A stretch of 64,000 bases of DNA, taken from the NCBI RefSeq assembly GCF_018885305.1, contig NZ_CP076544.1:3286001-3350000 (forward strand). The letters run 5' to 3'. Origin of the DNA: Curtobacterium sp. L6-1 (GTDB taxonomy: Bacteria; Actinomycetota; Actinomycetes; Actinomycetales; Microbacteriaceae). The translations under genes and the position numbers were made by a program. The notes beneath the pieces were generated by a model that was not told where the DNA came from, did not search any database, and saw only the letters and a program-made list of their open reading frames with translations. Each line of letters opens with the position of its first letter. Positions within the stretch are counted from its first letter, which is position 1. Positions 8,716 to 17,579 of the stretch are shown here, in pieces.

Positions 8716-10833
8716 TCAGTCGCGCGTGGTGACCCCGAACGGCTCGCTCTCGAGGTTCGTGAAGTTCCCGACCGTCGCCCGCACCGTGCACGACGGCGCC
8801 ACGGACAACGCGGTGACGACGAGCCCGTCCGACGACACCGCGAGCGCCCCGGAGCACCCGTCGGCGAACCGCACCCCGGACTCCCCGCCGGCGACGTCGA
8901 CGAGCATCTCGGACGGCTTCCCGGTGCTGGGGCTGCGGTAGAGCGGGTTGAGCTCGTCGGTGCCGCTCGGCCAGACGGGCACGAGGGTGACGGGCAGCGT
9001 GGTCTGGCTGACCGTGCGGTCCGGCGTGCGGACGTCGATGCCCTGCAGCCGCTGCACGGGGTAGGCGGTGCCGGTCACGGACTGGTCGGTGACCGCCGCG
9101 GTCGTCGCCGCACCGACCCCGTCGAGCCACTCCTGCAGTCCCTGCCCGGAGGCCGCGCCGCCCGACCCGGAACCGCCCGAGCCGGAACCGCCCGACCCGG
9201 AATCGCCCGACCCGGACCCCGCAGCGCCCGACCCGATCGCGTCGATCGGCACCGAGGCCTGCACGGTCACCGACTCGCCCGCACCGATCTCGACGCCCGA
9301 CAGGCTCCACGCGCACGCCGTGTCGACACCGGTCAGCGACGGCTGGTTCCGCTTCCCGGTGACCCCGTCGCCGGTCCACGTGACGACGGGGCACTCGGCG
9401 TCCTCGTCCGCACCGGGCACGACCTCGAGCAGGGCACCGCTGAGCGGGGCGGTCTGTGCGGAGTAGGTCACCGAGACCTCGACGGTGCCGGCCTCGGGGT
9501 CGACGACGGCCTTGCGGGTGGTCGTCAGGCCGGTCGGCAGCGGCCGGTCCTGCTCGTAGGCGCTGGCGGCCTGCGCTCCCGTCGGTCCGGAGCCGGGCTT
9601 CTTCCGACCGGCACCGGGCAGCCACACGACCGCCGCCACGACGAGCACCGCGACGAGGACGACGGCGACGGCACCGAGCGCGAGCATCTTGTTCGTCAGC
9701 CAGTCCGGGCGCCGGAACCGTCGACGGGGTGCCTCGACCTCGGCCGGAGCGACCGCGACGGGTGGCCGGGCGAGGGGGCGGATGACGGTCTGGGAGCCGG
9801 CCGGGCCGAGTTCGGGCGCGGGACCGGCGGCCTCGTCGGCGGCGACGAGGTCCGTGCCGGAGCCGGCTCCGCCGGCCGTGCCGGGACCGCCGGCAGCACC
9901 AGCCCCGCGGACGACGGTCGCCGGCCGCTCGACCTCGTCGAACGCGTCCGGGTCCTCCACCCGGGCGAGCGCCGGGGCGTCGCGCACCGACCGCACGAGT
10001 CGCCGCAGCGTGGCGGCGGCGTCGACCGCGGACGGTCGGGCGGCGGGGTCCTTCGCCAGGAGCGACGACAGCGCGGCCCACAACGCGTCGGGGACGTCGA
10101 GTCGCGGGGGCGTCGAGGTGACGTGCCGGTAGGCCACGGCGAAGTCGGTCCCCGGGCCGGCGAAGGGCGTCCGTCCGGCGAGGAGCTCGTAGAGCATCAC
10201 GCCGGCGCCGTACACGTCCGAGGCCGGACCGGAGCGCCCCTGGCTGATCGACTCCGGCGCCATGTACTGCGGCGTGCCGAGGAGCCCGGTCGTCGTGCGC
10301 TCGCGCTCGGCCACGACCGACGCGATGCCGAAGTCGGACACCCGGACGTCGCCCGTGCTGCCGGCGGTCCACGCGTGGTCGAGGAGCACGTTGTCCGGCT
10401 TCACGTCGCGGTGGCTGACGTCCCGCTCGTGCGCGGCGGCGAGGGCGTCGAGCGTCTCCGCGGTGATCGTCAGCGCGTCGGCCGGGGGGAGCGTGCCGAC
10501 GGCGAGCAGCAGGTCCCGCGCCGAACCGCCCCCGACCAGGTCCATGACGATCGCGAGCCGGTCACCCTCGACGACGAGGTCGCGCACGCGCACGATCGAC
10601 GGGTGGTCGAGGGCGAGGAGCACCGAGCGTTCCCGGACGAAGCGTTCGACGACGTCGGGTTCCGCGGCGAGTTCGGCCCGCAGGAGCTTGGCGGCGAACT
10701 GCTCACCGGTCGCGGTGTGCTCGGCCCGCCACACCTCGCCGGACGCACCCGTCCCGAGGAGCTCGACCAGGCGGTAGGACGCACCGAGCGGCTCCCCACG
10801 GCCGTACTGCGCGTGCTGTCCGTCCTGCGCCAC
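8716..10833 (-). CDS. PknB-type transmembrane serine/threonine protein kinase
   Basis: A 705-residue Hanks-type kinase. The kinase domain spans about residues 18-290: glycine loop LGTGASGEVW, Lys in FAAKLL, catalytic loop HRDVKPDN, DFG in SDFGIAS, and activation segment ending GTPQYMAPE. A Pro/Ala-rich juxtamembrane linker leads to one membrane segment at about 377-402. The extracytoplasmic part (about 300 residues) has two beta-rich regions joined by a Gly/Ser linker encoded by near-repeats at about 9157-9235. No PASTA repeats are visible, so it differs from classic PknB. It converges on the FHA-containing secretion ATPase; since FHA domains bind phosphothreonine, phosphorylation-dependent control of secretion is a reasonable inference. 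The assignment as a kinase is certain; its substrate is not known. Confidence 0.9.
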   Translation of the reverse strand: MAQDGQHAQYGRGEPLGASYRLVELLGTGASGEVWRAEHTATGEQFAAKLLRAELAAEPDVVERFVRERSVLLALDHPSIVRVRDLVVEGDRLAIVMDLVGGGSARDLLLAVGTLPPADALTITAETLDALAAAHERDVSHRDVKPDNVLLDHAWTAGSTGDVRVSDFGIASVVAERERTTTGLLGTPQYMAPESISQGRSGPASDVYGAGVMLYELLAGRTPFAGPGTDFAVAYRHVTSTPPRLDVPDALWAALSSLLAKDPAARPSAVDAAATLRRLVRSVRDAPALARVEDPDAFDEVERPATVVRGAGAAGGPGTAGGAGSGTDLVAADEAAGPAPELGPAGSQTVIRPLARPPVAVAPAEVEAPRRRFRRPDWLTNKMLALGAVAVVLVAVLVVAAVVWLPGAGRKKPGSGPTGAQAASAYEQDRPLPTGLTTTRKAVVDPEAGTVEVSVTYSAQTAPLSGALLEVVPGADEDAECPVVTWTGDGVTGKRNQPSLTGVDTACAWSLSGVEIGAGESVTVQASVPIDAIGSGAAGSGSGDSGSGGSGSGGSGSGGAASGQGLQEWLDGVGAATTAAVTDQSVTGTAYPVQRLQGIDVRTPDRTVSQTTLPVTLVPVWPSGTDELNPLYRSPSTGKPSEMLVDVAGGESGVRFADGCSGALAVSSDGLVVTALSVAPSCTVRATVGNFTNLESEPFGVTTRD

Positions 10834-10882
10834 TGAACTCCCCCGAACCCCCGGTCACCGGCGCGACGCCGACCGCCCCATG

Positions 10883-11707
10883 TTACCGGCCGGACACCGG
10901 GGCCGCGTACTGGACGTCGATGGTGTGGTCGACGAAGCCCTGCCGCCGGTAGAGCGCGAGTGCGGGGGCGTTGTCGCCCTCGACGTAGAGCGCGACGGCG
11001 TCGAGTCCACGGTCCACGAGACGGGCCGCCCCGGCGCGCATGAGCACACCGCCCAGGCCGTGTCCCTGCAGGTCGGGCCGCACGGCGACGGCGTAGTACT
11101 CGCCGACACCGTCCTCGACCTTGAGCCAGCACGACCCCGCCAGGCGTCCGTCCGCGTCCCGCAGCAGGACGAGGTCGTCCCCGGAGAACCAGGCGTCGGA
11201 CTCCCGCGCACGCAGGTCGTCGAGCGTCATCCGTCCCTGCTCGGGGTGCGACGCGAAGGCGGAGGCGTTGAGCGCGAGCCAGTCGGTCTCGTCCTCGGCC
11301 GACCCGGCACGGAACGCGTCGAGTCGGTAGCCGTCCGGGAGGCCCGGGTCGGCCGCCGTCGTCGGCACCGGGGCGCGCAGCTGCAGCAGCGTCCGCTCCG
11401 CGGACCAGCCCTGCCGGGCCGCGAGGGCGCGTGCGGCCGGGTGGTCACCGTGCGCCCACGCGCGGACGGGGGCGTCGTCGCCGAGCGCGAGCACCTGCTC
11501 GACGAGACGGGACCCGATGCCGCGACCACGGGCCTCCCGGCCGACCACGATCTCGACCTCGCCGTCGCGGACGACCGCGACCCCGGAGTCGTCGCCGAGC
11601 ACGCGGGCCCGACCCGCGCGGAGGTCGACGAGCGTCTGGTCGGAGAACGGGGGAGCCTCGCCCGCCGCGACCGCGGCGTGGGCGAGCTGTTCGACGACGG
11701 CGAGCAC
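10883..11707 (-). CDS. mshD: Mycothiol synthase (MshD), tandem GNAT acetyltransferase
   Basis: It catalyses the last step of mycothiol synthesis, acetylation of Cys-GlcN-Ins with acetyl-CoA. The 274-residue protein has two GNAT domains. The N-terminal one is more degenerate but keeps a Gly-rich ARGRGIGSRL acetyl-CoA loop near residue 65. The C-terminal one is strong: YYAVAVRPDLQGHGLGG followed by ALYVEGDNAPALALYRRQGF. The GTG at 11707 is chosen because it overlaps the stop of the upstream regulator gene by one base; the frame stays open much further upstream only as a shadow of that gene. The pair regulator-mshD matches the order of Rv0818-Rv0819 in M. tuberculosis. It is somewhat shorter than the mycobacterial enzyme (about 315 residues). 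Confidence 0.88.
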   Translation of the reverse strand: MLAVVEQLAHAAVAAGEAPPFSDQTLVDLRAGRARVLGDDSGVAVVRDGEVEIVVGREARGRGIGSRLVEQVLALGDDAPVRAWAHGDHPAARALAARQGWSAERTLLQLRAPVPTTAADPGLPDGYRLDAFRAGSAEDETDWLALNASAFASHPEQGRMTLDDLRARESDAWFSGDDLVLLRDADGRLAGSCWLKVEDGVGEYYAVAVRPDLQGHGLGGVLMRAGAARLVDRGLDAVALYVEGDNAPALALYRRQGFVDHTIDVQYAAPVSGR

Positions 11708-12387
11708 TACTGGCCCTGCAGACGGTCGTCGTCGTCGTGGACGTTGAAGCGGTACCCGACGTTGCGGACGGTACCGATGAGGGACTCGAGGTCGCCGAGC
11801 TTGGCGCGGAGGCGGCGGACGTGCACGTCGACCGTGCGGGTGCCGCCGAAGTAGTCGTAGCCCCAGACCTCGCTGAGGAGCTGCTCGCGGGTGAACACGC
11901 GGGCGGGGTGGGACGCGAAGAAGCGGAGCAGCTCGAACTCCTTGAACGTCAGGTCGAGCGGCCGACCGCGGACCTTGGCGGAGTAGCTGGCCTCGTCGAT
12001 GACGACGCCGGAGGCCTGGATCTTCGATCCGGTCGGGTTCTTCGCGGCCCGGCCGGCGTTCAGGCGGATGCGCGCGTCGACCTCGGCGGGACCGGCGGAC
12101 TCGAGCACGACGTCGTCGATGTTCCACTCGGTCGTGACCGCCGTGAGCCCGCCCTCGGTGACGACCAGCACGACGGGTGTCGTCGAGCCGCTCGTGGCGA
12201 GGATCTTGCAGAGGGCCTTCGCGCTCACCAGGTCGGTGCGGGCGTCCACGAACATGAGGTCGCTCTGCGGCGCGTTGACCAGCTGCGCGGCCTCGGCGGG
12301 CACGTGGCGGATCCGGTGGCTCAGCAGGCCGAGGCTCGGGAGGACGTCGCCGGGCGCGGCCGAGGTGAGTACCAGGAGCTGTGCCAC
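11707..12387 (-). CDS. GlnR-like OmpR-family response regulator
   Basis: A 226-residue regulator. The receiver-like domain (1-115) keeps a single Asp in LMFVDAR but lacks the usual N-terminal acidic pair, as in the atypical orphan regulator GlnR. The C-terminal winged helix (about 130-215) is canonical: [16 protein letters not shown], the [14 protein letters not shown] turn and a recognition helix in [14 protein letters not shown]. No histidine kinase is adjacent. It precedes mshD with a one-base overlap, as Rv0818 precedes mshD in mycobacteria. A role in nitrogen-response control is known for the family; it is not shown here. Confidence 0.75.
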   Translation of the reverse strand: MAQLLVLTSAAPGDVLPSLGLLSHRIRHVPAEAAQLVNAPQSDLMFVDARTDLVSAKALCKILATSGSTTPVVLVVTEGGLTAVTTEWNIDDVVLESAGPAEVDARIRLNAGRAAKNPTGSKIQASGVVIDEASYSAKVRGRPLDLTFKEFELLRFFASHPARVFTREQLLSEVWGYDYFGGTRTVDVHVRRLRAKLGDLESLIGTVRNVGYRFNVHDDDDRLQGQ

Positions 12388-12486
12388 AGGACCTCCAGAG
12401 GGAGAAGACGTCGTTGCGCCATCCTAGTGAGCCCCGCGCGGCCCACCCGGACGGACGGTGCAGCGCGCGACTGTCATGATGGGGGC

Positions 12487-12792
12487 GTGAGCGAGACGAC
12501 GGACCCCGTGGGGTCGGAGCCGGCGGTCGGGCCGAGCCAGCGCCGACTGCGCCTGGCGTCGGTCGTGCCGGTGTGGGCGCTCGCGGTCGTCGGGGCGGTC
12601 CTCGTGCTGACCCTGACCGAGAAGGACTCCTTCGCCTGGCTGCTCCTCGTGTTCGTCGCCGCGGTGTTCGTCAGCTTCGTGCTGCAGCTCGCGACGCAGA
12701 CGAAGGACGGCTTGGTGGAGCGGATCAGCATCGCCTCGTCGGGGTCCTTCGTCGTGGTCCTCGTGACGGCGCTGATCCTGCTGGCTCGCTGA
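12487..12792 (+). CDS. Small integral membrane protein
   Basis: A 101-residue protein from the GTG at 12487. About 25 polar residues are followed by three hydrophobic segments (roughly 24-44, 49-68 and 79-100). Between the second and third is a short charged stretch ATQTKDGLVERIS. It is divergent from the regulator-mshD pair, with a 99-base gap. Similar short proteins are common in actinobacteria, but I cannot name a function. Confidence 0.6.
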   Translation: MSETTDPVGSEPAVGPSQRRLRLASVVPVWALAVVGAVLVLTLTEKDSFAWLLLVFVAAVFVSFVLQLATQTKDGLVERISIASSGSFVVVLVTALILLAR

Positions 12793-12833
12793 GCCGTCCC
12801 GTCCTGTCGGTCCCGGCCGCGTAGAGTTGCGGC

Positions 12834-12950
12834 ATGGATTCGCTGCTTGCGCTCGAGCTCTTCTACGTCGGTCTGCTCGGCCTGGCGTCGCTCGCCATCG
12901 CGTTCATCTCGGTGACGGTCGTCGTCAAGCTCTTCAAGGGCCAGCGGTGA
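12834..12950 (+). CDS. 38-residue single-pass membrane miniprotein
   Basis: An ATG at 12834 opens a 38-codon frame: an acidic N-terminus, one long hydrophobic segment (about residues 11-31), then a basic tail ending KLFKGQR. A TAGAGT box (12822-12827) sits six bases upstream of the ATG, so the transcript is probably leaderless. The stop overlaps the GTG of the next gene (GTGA), which supports real translation and coupling. Function unknown. Confidence 0.6.
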   Translation: MDSLLALELFYVGLLGLASLAIAFISVTVVVKLFKGQR

Positions 12951-13549
12951 TCGAGCTGCCGGAGGGCCTGTCGGCCGAGCTCGTCCCGCTGTCGTGGCTG
13001 GTCGGCGTCTGGGAGGGCACCGGCGTCGTCGAGTACCCCGTGGGCGAGGACGACACCGTCCGCACCTACGAGTTCGGCCAGCGCGTGAGCTTCAGCCACG
13101 ACGGCCTGCCGTACCTCAACTACTCCTCGACGACGTGGCTGCTCGACGACGAGCACACCCCGCTCGCGGCGGAGATGGGCTACTGGCGGCTCGACCGTCC
13201 GTCCGAGCCCGGTGATCGCGGGCCGGCGATGCTGCTCGGCGACGGCCCGGTGCCGTTCTCGACCACGCAGAGCGTCGAGACGCTGCGCAACCAGACCGAC
13301 GGGTTCGACGTCGAAGCGGCGATCATCCACCCCACGGGCGTCAACGAGCTCTACGTGGGCCGCGTGAAGCAGGGCCGGATCGACCTGGCCACCGACGCCG
13401 TGATGCGCTCCGCGAACGCCAAGGAGTACTCGGCGGCGACGCGCATGTACGGCCTGGTCGAGGGCAAGCTCTTCTGGGCGTGGGACATCGCCGCGCTCGG
13501 TCGTGAACTCACCTCGCACGCCTCGGGGCAGCTCGCGAAGGTCGACTGA
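12947..13549 (+). CDS. FABP/nitrobindin-like heme-binding beta-barrel protein (DUF1794)
   Basis: A 200-residue protein starting at the GTG that overlaps the miniprotein stop. The hallmark GVWEGTG near residue 23, the following beta-rich sequence and the C-terminal MYGLVEGKLFWAWDIAALG match the nitrobindin/THAP4-like lipocalin family; M. tuberculosis Rv0813c is a member. Members are 10-stranded barrels that bind heme with a C-terminal His. In this protein a His occurs near the C-terminus in LTSHASGQLAKVD. Its stop overlaps the next start by one base, giving a three-gene unit: miniprotein, barrel and YgfZ. Confidence 0.8.
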   Translation: MIELPEGLSAELVPLSWLVGVWEGTGVVEYPVGEDDTVRTYEFGQRVSFSHDGLPYLNYSSTTWLLDDEHTPLAAEMGYWRLDRPSEPGDRGPAMLLGDGPVPFSTTQSVETLRNQTDGFDVEAAIIHPTGVNELYVGRVKQGRIDLATDAVMRSANAKEYSAATRMYGLVEGKLFWAWDIAALGRELTSHASGQLAKVD

Positions 13550-14625
13550 TGCCGTCGCCGTTCGGCGTGCGCGACGGGTTCGTCGCGTCCGGGTCCGGTC
13601 CGGCTGCGCACTTCGGCAACCCGATCGGTGAGCAGCGTCTGCTCGCCCGCGGTCGCGCGGTGGTCGAGCTCGGCCTCGGCGTCGTGACGGTCACCGGCCC
13701 AGACCGGCTGTCCTGGCTCAACTCGATCACGTCCCAGCTGCTGCTCGGCCTCGCGCCGGGGGTGAGCACCGAGACGCTCGTGCTCGACGCCTCCGGTCGC
13801 GTCGAGCACGCCGCCCGCGTGGTCGACGACGGCGAGACGACGTGGCTCGTCACCGAGCCGGCCGACGCCGCGCCGCTCGCCGCGTGGCTGACGTCCATGC
13901 GCTTCATGCTCCGCGTCGAGGTCACCGACCGCTCGTCGGACCTCGCGACGCTCGGCTGGTTCGCGGGTGCGGACCCGCTCGACGGTGCCGCGCCCCTCGC
14001 GACGTGGGTCGACCCGTGGTCGTCCGTCACGCCGGGCGGTTGGGGCTACGCCGACCTGGAGGCCCACCCCGGCTCCGACTGGACCCTCCGCATCGCCGTG
14101 GTCACCCCCGACACCGCCGCTGCCGTCGCGGCCTCGGATGTGCCGGTCGCCGGCCTCCTCGCACTCGAGGCCCTGCGGATCGCCGCCTGGCGCCCCGCGC
14201 TGTCCGACGTCGACGAGCGCACCATCCCCCACGAGCTCGACTGGCTCCGGTCCGCGGTGCACCTGTCGAAGGGCTGCTACCGGGGCCAGGAGACGGTCGC
14301 GAAGGTGCACAACCTCGGACGCCCGCCGCGGCGCCTCGTGATGCTGCACCTCGACGGTTCGGACGGCGTCGTCCCTGCACCGGGCACCTCCGTCACGCTC
14401 GACGGCACTGAGGTCGGGCGGCTCGTCGCGTCCGCCACCCACCACGAGCTCGGGCCGGTGGGGCTCGCCGTGGTCAAGCGCTCCCTGGACCCGTCGGCGG
14501 TGCTGACGCTCCTGGCCGACGACGTCGTGGTGACCGCCGCGCAGGAGGTCGTCGTGCCGCCCGGGGCCGGTGCGACGGCCGACGTGCCACGGCTCCCGCG
14601 CCTCGGGGCCGTCCGCCGCGGCTGA
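13549..14625 (+). CDS. ygfZ: YgfZ/GcvT-fold folate-binding protein
   Basis: A 358-residue protein of the GcvT/YgfZ family. The YgfZ signature KGCYRGQE is present near residue 241, after a GcvT-like fold. YgfZ proteins bind tetrahydrofolate and help assemble or maintain a subset of iron-sulfur enzymes. The ATG at 13549 overlaps the preceding stop by one base. The gene ends shortly before a strong nested palindrome that separates it from the convergent methyltransferase gene. Confidence 0.85.
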   Translation: MPSPFGVRDGFVASGSGPAAHFGNPIGEQRLLARGRAVVELGLGVVTVTGPDRLSWLNSITSQLLLGLAPGVSTETLVLDASGRVEHAARVVDDGETTWLVTEPADAAPLAAWLTSMRFMLRVEVTDRSSDLATLGWFAGADPLDGAAPLATWVDPWSSVTPGGWGYADLEAHPGSDWTLRIAVVTPDTAAAVAASDVPVAGLLALEALRIAAWRPALSDVDERTIPHELDWLRSAVHLSKGCYRGQETVAKVHNLGRPPRRLVMLHLDGSDGVVPAPGTSVTLDGTEVGRLVASATHHELGPVGLAVVKRSLDPSAVLTLLADDVVVTAAQEVVVPPGAGATADVPRLPRLGAVRRG

Positions 14626-14634
14626 CCGGCCGGG

Positions 14635-14700
14635 GTCGCGCCCCGTTCCGCTCATCGCGCCCCGTCCCGACGGGGCGCGATGAGCGGCCGGGGGCGCGAC
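14635..14700. terminator. Nested palindromic bidirectional terminator
   Basis: A perfect 16-bp stem, 14650-14665 with 14670-14685 (GCTCATCGCGCCCCGT and its complement), closes a 4-base loop. An outer pair of arms (GTCGCGCCCC at 14635, GGGGCGCGAC at 14691) encloses it. It sits between the convergent ygfZ and methyltransferase genes. Confidence 0.75.
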
Positions 14701-14721
14701 GCACGGCGCGTTCGGCGTCGC

Positions 14722-15510
14722 TCAGGCCGGGGCGACCGCCGACCACGGGACGCTGAGCTCCCCGAGTCGCCAGCGCGTCACGCCGTGCAGCACCGGCCAC
14801 CCCCGGTCGCGCATGCCGCGTACCGTCGCGATCCACCGTTGCCGTGGGCCGTACGTGCCGAGCGGCGCCGCCACGGCCCACGCCAGGTCGAGGTCGCGCA
14901 GGAACGCGTGGACCCGCTCGCCGGGGACGTTCCGGTGGATGAGCGCCTTGGGCAGGCGTTCGGCGACGATGCTCGGGACGTCGAGGTCCGCCAGGCGCAG
15001 GGCGACGCTGAATGTGTGCGGGGCGACCGCGTCGAGCGTCACCCACGACGCGACGCGGCCGACCTCGTTGCAGGTGCCCTCGACGAGCTGCCCGCCCGGT
15101 TGCAAGCGGTCCTGCATGATGCGCCACGACCCGACGACCGCGGACTCGTCGTACTGCCGCAGCACGTTGAACGCCCGGATCACGGCCGGCTGCCGGCGGT
15201 CCGGGGTGGGGGTCTCGAAGCCGCCGAGCCGGAAGGTCACGCCGTCCCGGGTGTCGGCGTTCGCCAGGGCCACACGCGACGGTTCGATCTCGATGCCGGT
15301 GACCTCGACGTCGGGGCGGACGCGGGCCAGCCGGTCGCGGAGCTCGAGCGTGGTGGTCGGGCTCGCACCGTAGCCGACGTCGGCCACGAGCGGGTCGTCG
15401 GTCCGGCGGAGCACCGGGAGCGCGGCGATCCACCGGTCGACCCGGCGGAGACGGTTGTGCCCGGTCGTCCCGCGTGTGACGGTGCCGATCGGCGAGGCGT
15501 TCCCGGGCAT
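14722..15510 (-). CDS. Class I SAM-dependent methyltransferase
   Basis: A 262-residue protein. The SAM-binding strand I reads [17 protein letters not shown], the acidic residue at the end of strand 2 is in [11 protein letters not shown], and the later motif [11 protein letters not shown] is consistent with strand 5. No substrate-specific motif is recognised. It is divergent from gpmA with a 44-base gap holding the gpmA -10 box. Confidence 0.75.
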   Translation of the reverse strand: MPGNASPIGTVTRGTTGHNRLRRVDRWIAALPVLRRTDDPLVADVGYGASPTTTLELRDRLARVRPDVEVTGIEIEPSRVALANADTRDGVTFRLGGFETPTPDRRQPAVIRAFNVLRQYDESAVVGSWRIMQDRLQPGGQLVEGTCNEVGRVASWVTLDAVAPHTFSVALRLADLDVPSIVAERLPKALIHRNVPGERVHAFLRDLDLAWAVAAPLGTYGPRQRWIATVRGMRDRGWPVLHGVTRWRLGELSVPWSAVAPA

Positions 15511-15541
15511 GTGACCAGGGTACGGGGAGGGCGTCGCTCGG

Positions 15542-15547
15542 TAGACT
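15542..15547 (+). promoter_or_regulatory. -10 box of a leaderless gpmA promoter
   Basis: TAGACT ends seven bases before the gpmA ATG at 15555, so transcription would begin at or beside the start codon. No ribosome site precedes that ATG. No good -35 is visible. Confidence 0.55.
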
Positions 15548-15554
15548 CGGGTGC

Positions 15555-16301
15555 ATGACCTCCACGCTCGTCCTGCTGCGTCACGGCAACAGTGACTGGA
15601 ACCAGAAGAACCTGTTCACCGGTTGGGTCGACGTCCGACTCAGCGAGCTGGGGGAGAAGGAGGCGAAGCGTGCCGGCTCCCTCATCGCCGAGTCCGGCAT
15701 CGTCCCCGACGTCCTGTACACCTCGCTCCTGACCCGCGCGATCCAGACCGCCGACATCGCGCTGCTCGAGGCCGACCTCGCCTGGCTGCCGGTGAAGCGC
15801 GACTGGCGCCTCAACGAGCGCCACTACGGCGACCTGCAGGGCAAGGACAAGGCCCAGACGCTCGAGCAGTACGGCGAGCAGCAGTTCATGGAGTGGCGAC
15901 GGTCGTTCGACGTCCCGCCGCCCCCGATCGCCGACGACGCCGAGTGGTCGCAGGCCGGCGACCGCCGCTACGCCGAGCTCGGCGACCAGCTGCCCCGCAC
16001 GGAGTCCCTCAAGCTGGTCATCGACCGGCTGCTGCCCTACTGGGAGTCCGACATCACGACGGACCTCGCTGCGGGGAAGACCGTCCTCGTCACCGCGCAC
16101 GGCAACTCGCTGCGGGCGCTCGTGAAGCACCTCGACGGCATCTCGGACGACGACATCGCGGGCCTCAACATCCCGACCGGCATCCCCCTCGTGTACGAGC
16201 TCGACGACGAGTTCCGTCCCACGAAGCCGGCGTACTACCTCGACCCGGAGGCCGCTGCCGCCGGTGCCGCGGCCGTCGCCGCCCAGGGCGCCAAGAAGTA
16301 G
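15555..16301 (+). CDS. gpmA: 2,3-bisphosphoglycerate-dependent phosphoglycerate mutase
   Basis: It interconverts 3- and 2-phosphoglycerate in glycolysis and gluconeogenesis in the cytoplasm. The 248-residue protein has the phosphohistidine motif [10 protein letters not shown] (His10), [16 protein letters not shown], the [12 protein letters not shown] substrate loop and the second catalytic His in [11 protein letters not shown]. Length and motifs are full for the dPGM family. It lies near phoU and senX3-regX3, as gpm1 lies by senX3 in mycobacteria. The C-terminus ends in an Ala-rich tail. Confidence 0.95.
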   Translation: MTSTLVLLRHGNSDWNQKNLFTGWVDVRLSELGEKEAKRAGSLIAESGIVPDVLYTSLLTRAIQTADIALLEADLAWLPVKRDWRLNERHYGDLQGKDKAQTLEQYGEQQFMEWRRSFDVPPPPIADDAEWSQAGDRRYAELGDQLPRTESLKLVIDRLLPYWESDITTDLAAGKTVLVTAHGNSLRALVKHLDGISDDDIAGLNIPTGIPLVYELDDEFRPTKPAYYLDPEAAAAGAAAVAAQGAKK

Positions 16302-16307
16302 CTCGAC

Positions 16308-16358
16308 CGACGCACGTGTGGCCCGGGGTGCACCGCACCCCGGGCCACACGTGCGTCG
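16308..16358. terminator. 24-bp perfect hairpin after gpmA
   Basis: 16308-16331 is the exact reverse complement of 16335-16358, with loop ACC. It lies between the convergent gpmA and secreted-protein genes and probably serves both. Confidence 0.8.
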
Positions 16359-16364
16359 GGGGTG

Positions 16365-16754
16365 TCAGCCTGCGAACAGGTACGACACCGCCGGCGCCCG
16401 GAAGTGGGTGCGGATCTCGAGCACGGTGCCGGGGGTGACGCCGGCGGTGGTCAGGTCGGCCTTCCAGTCGCCGTCCTGGTCCGCGGAGGCGATGAAGCCG
16501 CCGAACCGGCTGGTGCCGACGAGCACCCCGCCGGCGCCCTCAACGTGGCCGACCAGGTCCTTGCGGCCGTCCTCGTGGACGACGCCGGAGACGGTCGCCG
16601 TGCCGTACGCCGACGACGCCGACGCCGAGGCCGCGGTCGGGGCGTGCTGCAGGGTGGTCGTCGCCGCGTTCGCGGCGGTGGCGCCACCGAGGGCGATGCC
16701 GCCGGCGACGAGTGCCGCGGTGGTGGCGGTGACGAGACGGGTGCGTGTGCGCAT
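16365..16754 (-). CDS. Small secreted protein
   Basis: A 129-residue protein starting at the ATG at 16754. A Sec signal peptide is clear: RTRTR basic start, hydrophobic core ATTAALVAGGIALGG, and a likely cut after AANA (about residue 30). The mature part is about 100 residues, beta-rich, with the charged motif HEDGRKDLVGHVEGAG. No cysteine pair or catalytic motif is visible. Longer upstream reading of this frame is a shadow of the neighbouring gene. Function unknown. Confidence 0.7.
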   Translation of the reverse strand: MRTRTRLVTATTAALVAGGIALGGATAANAATTTLQHAPTAASASASSAYGTATVSGVVHEDGRKDLVGHVEGAGGVLVGTSRFGGFIASADQDGDWKADLTTAGVTPGTVLEIRTHFRAPAVSYLFAG

Positions 16755-16874
16755 GGGGCCGCCTTCGGCCCGCGGCGGAGGCGGGCGGTGCGTTCGCCCG
16801 CGGGCCTCGGGCCGGAGGACACCCTCACACGCAGTGGCACGCAACACACGGAGTGTGATGTCGAGCAGGACCGG

Positions 16875-16910
16875 CCGCATCCGCATCCGCATCCGCACCC
16901 GCATCCGCGC
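16875..16910. repeat. CCGCAT hexamer tandem repeat
   Basis: Six consecutive hexamers, mostly CCGCAT with variants CCGCAC and CCGCGC, lie in the gap just beyond the 3' end of the P-loop kinase gene and upstream of the secreted-protein gene. Confidence 0.7.
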
Positions 16911-16921
16911 CTGCGCCGGCG

Positions 16922-17464
16922 TCAGGCGAAGTGCGACGCGATCTCCTGCACGAGCGCCCCGACGTCCGGTCGGCGCGCGGTGTCGACCCGCACGACCGGG
17001 GACAGTCCCACGGGCTCCGCGGTCGCGCCGTGCTCCTCCCAGAAGGCGAGGAGCTCCGCCAGGTCGCCGTGCACCTCGTGGCGCACCGGCACGGTGCCCG
17101 GGTCGTAGCGGTCCCGCAGCCGCTCCTCGGCGGTGGCGCGGTCGACGTCGCACCACACCTCGACGACGCGAGGCGAGCCGGCGGAGGCGATCCCCGCCTC
17201 CAGGAAGGCCCGGTCACGGGACGGCAGCCAGACGGCGTCGAGGACGACCCCGTTCTCGACGGCCCCCGCCATCGACCACATCGTGTCCATCGCGATGCCG
17301 CCGAGCGCCGACGGGGCGATCATCGGGCCGGCCAGGTCCGCGAGTGGCTCCTTGATGAGGTCCTTGGAGAGGAAGGGGCAGCCGAGCACCTCGGCGAGGG
17401 CGGCACCCACCGTGCTCTTGCCGGAACCGGGCATGCCGTTGACGATGATCGCGACCTGGGCCAT
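16922..17464 (-). CDS. P-loop AAA-family kinase-like protein
   Basis: A 180-residue protein starting at the ATG at 17464. Walker A is IIVNGMPGSGKSTVG at about residues 6-20. A helical lid-like region and the strand RVVEVWCDVDRATAEERLRDRY follow, as in small nucleoside, shikimate or chloramphenicol-type kinases. The substrate is not evident. The frame remains open upstream, but only the ATG at 17464 places the P-loop in its normal N-terminal position. Confidence 0.65.
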   Translation of the reverse strand: MAQVAIIVNGMPGSGKSTVGAALAEVLGCPFLSKDLIKEPLADLAGPMIAPSALGGIAMDTMWSMAGAVENGVVLDAVWLPSRDRAFLEAGIASAGSPRVVEVWCDVDRATAEERLRDRYDPGTVPVRHEVHGDLAELLAFWEEHGATAEPVGLSPVVRVDTARRPDVGALVQEIASHFA

Positions 17465-17579
17465 GCCCCGATCCTCCCAGGTCTGCCGGGCCGGGGAACG
17501 ACGAGGGCGGTCGCGCGCGACGGAGGACCGCTGCGGGCGACCGCCCACGTGGGGCTCGCGGGACCGCGAGCGACCGGCG

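Noticed and set aside
16755..17156. N-terminal extension of the small secreted protein
   Set aside because: The extended part is Arg/Pro-rich antisense shadow, whereas a typical signal peptide begins at the ATG at 16754.
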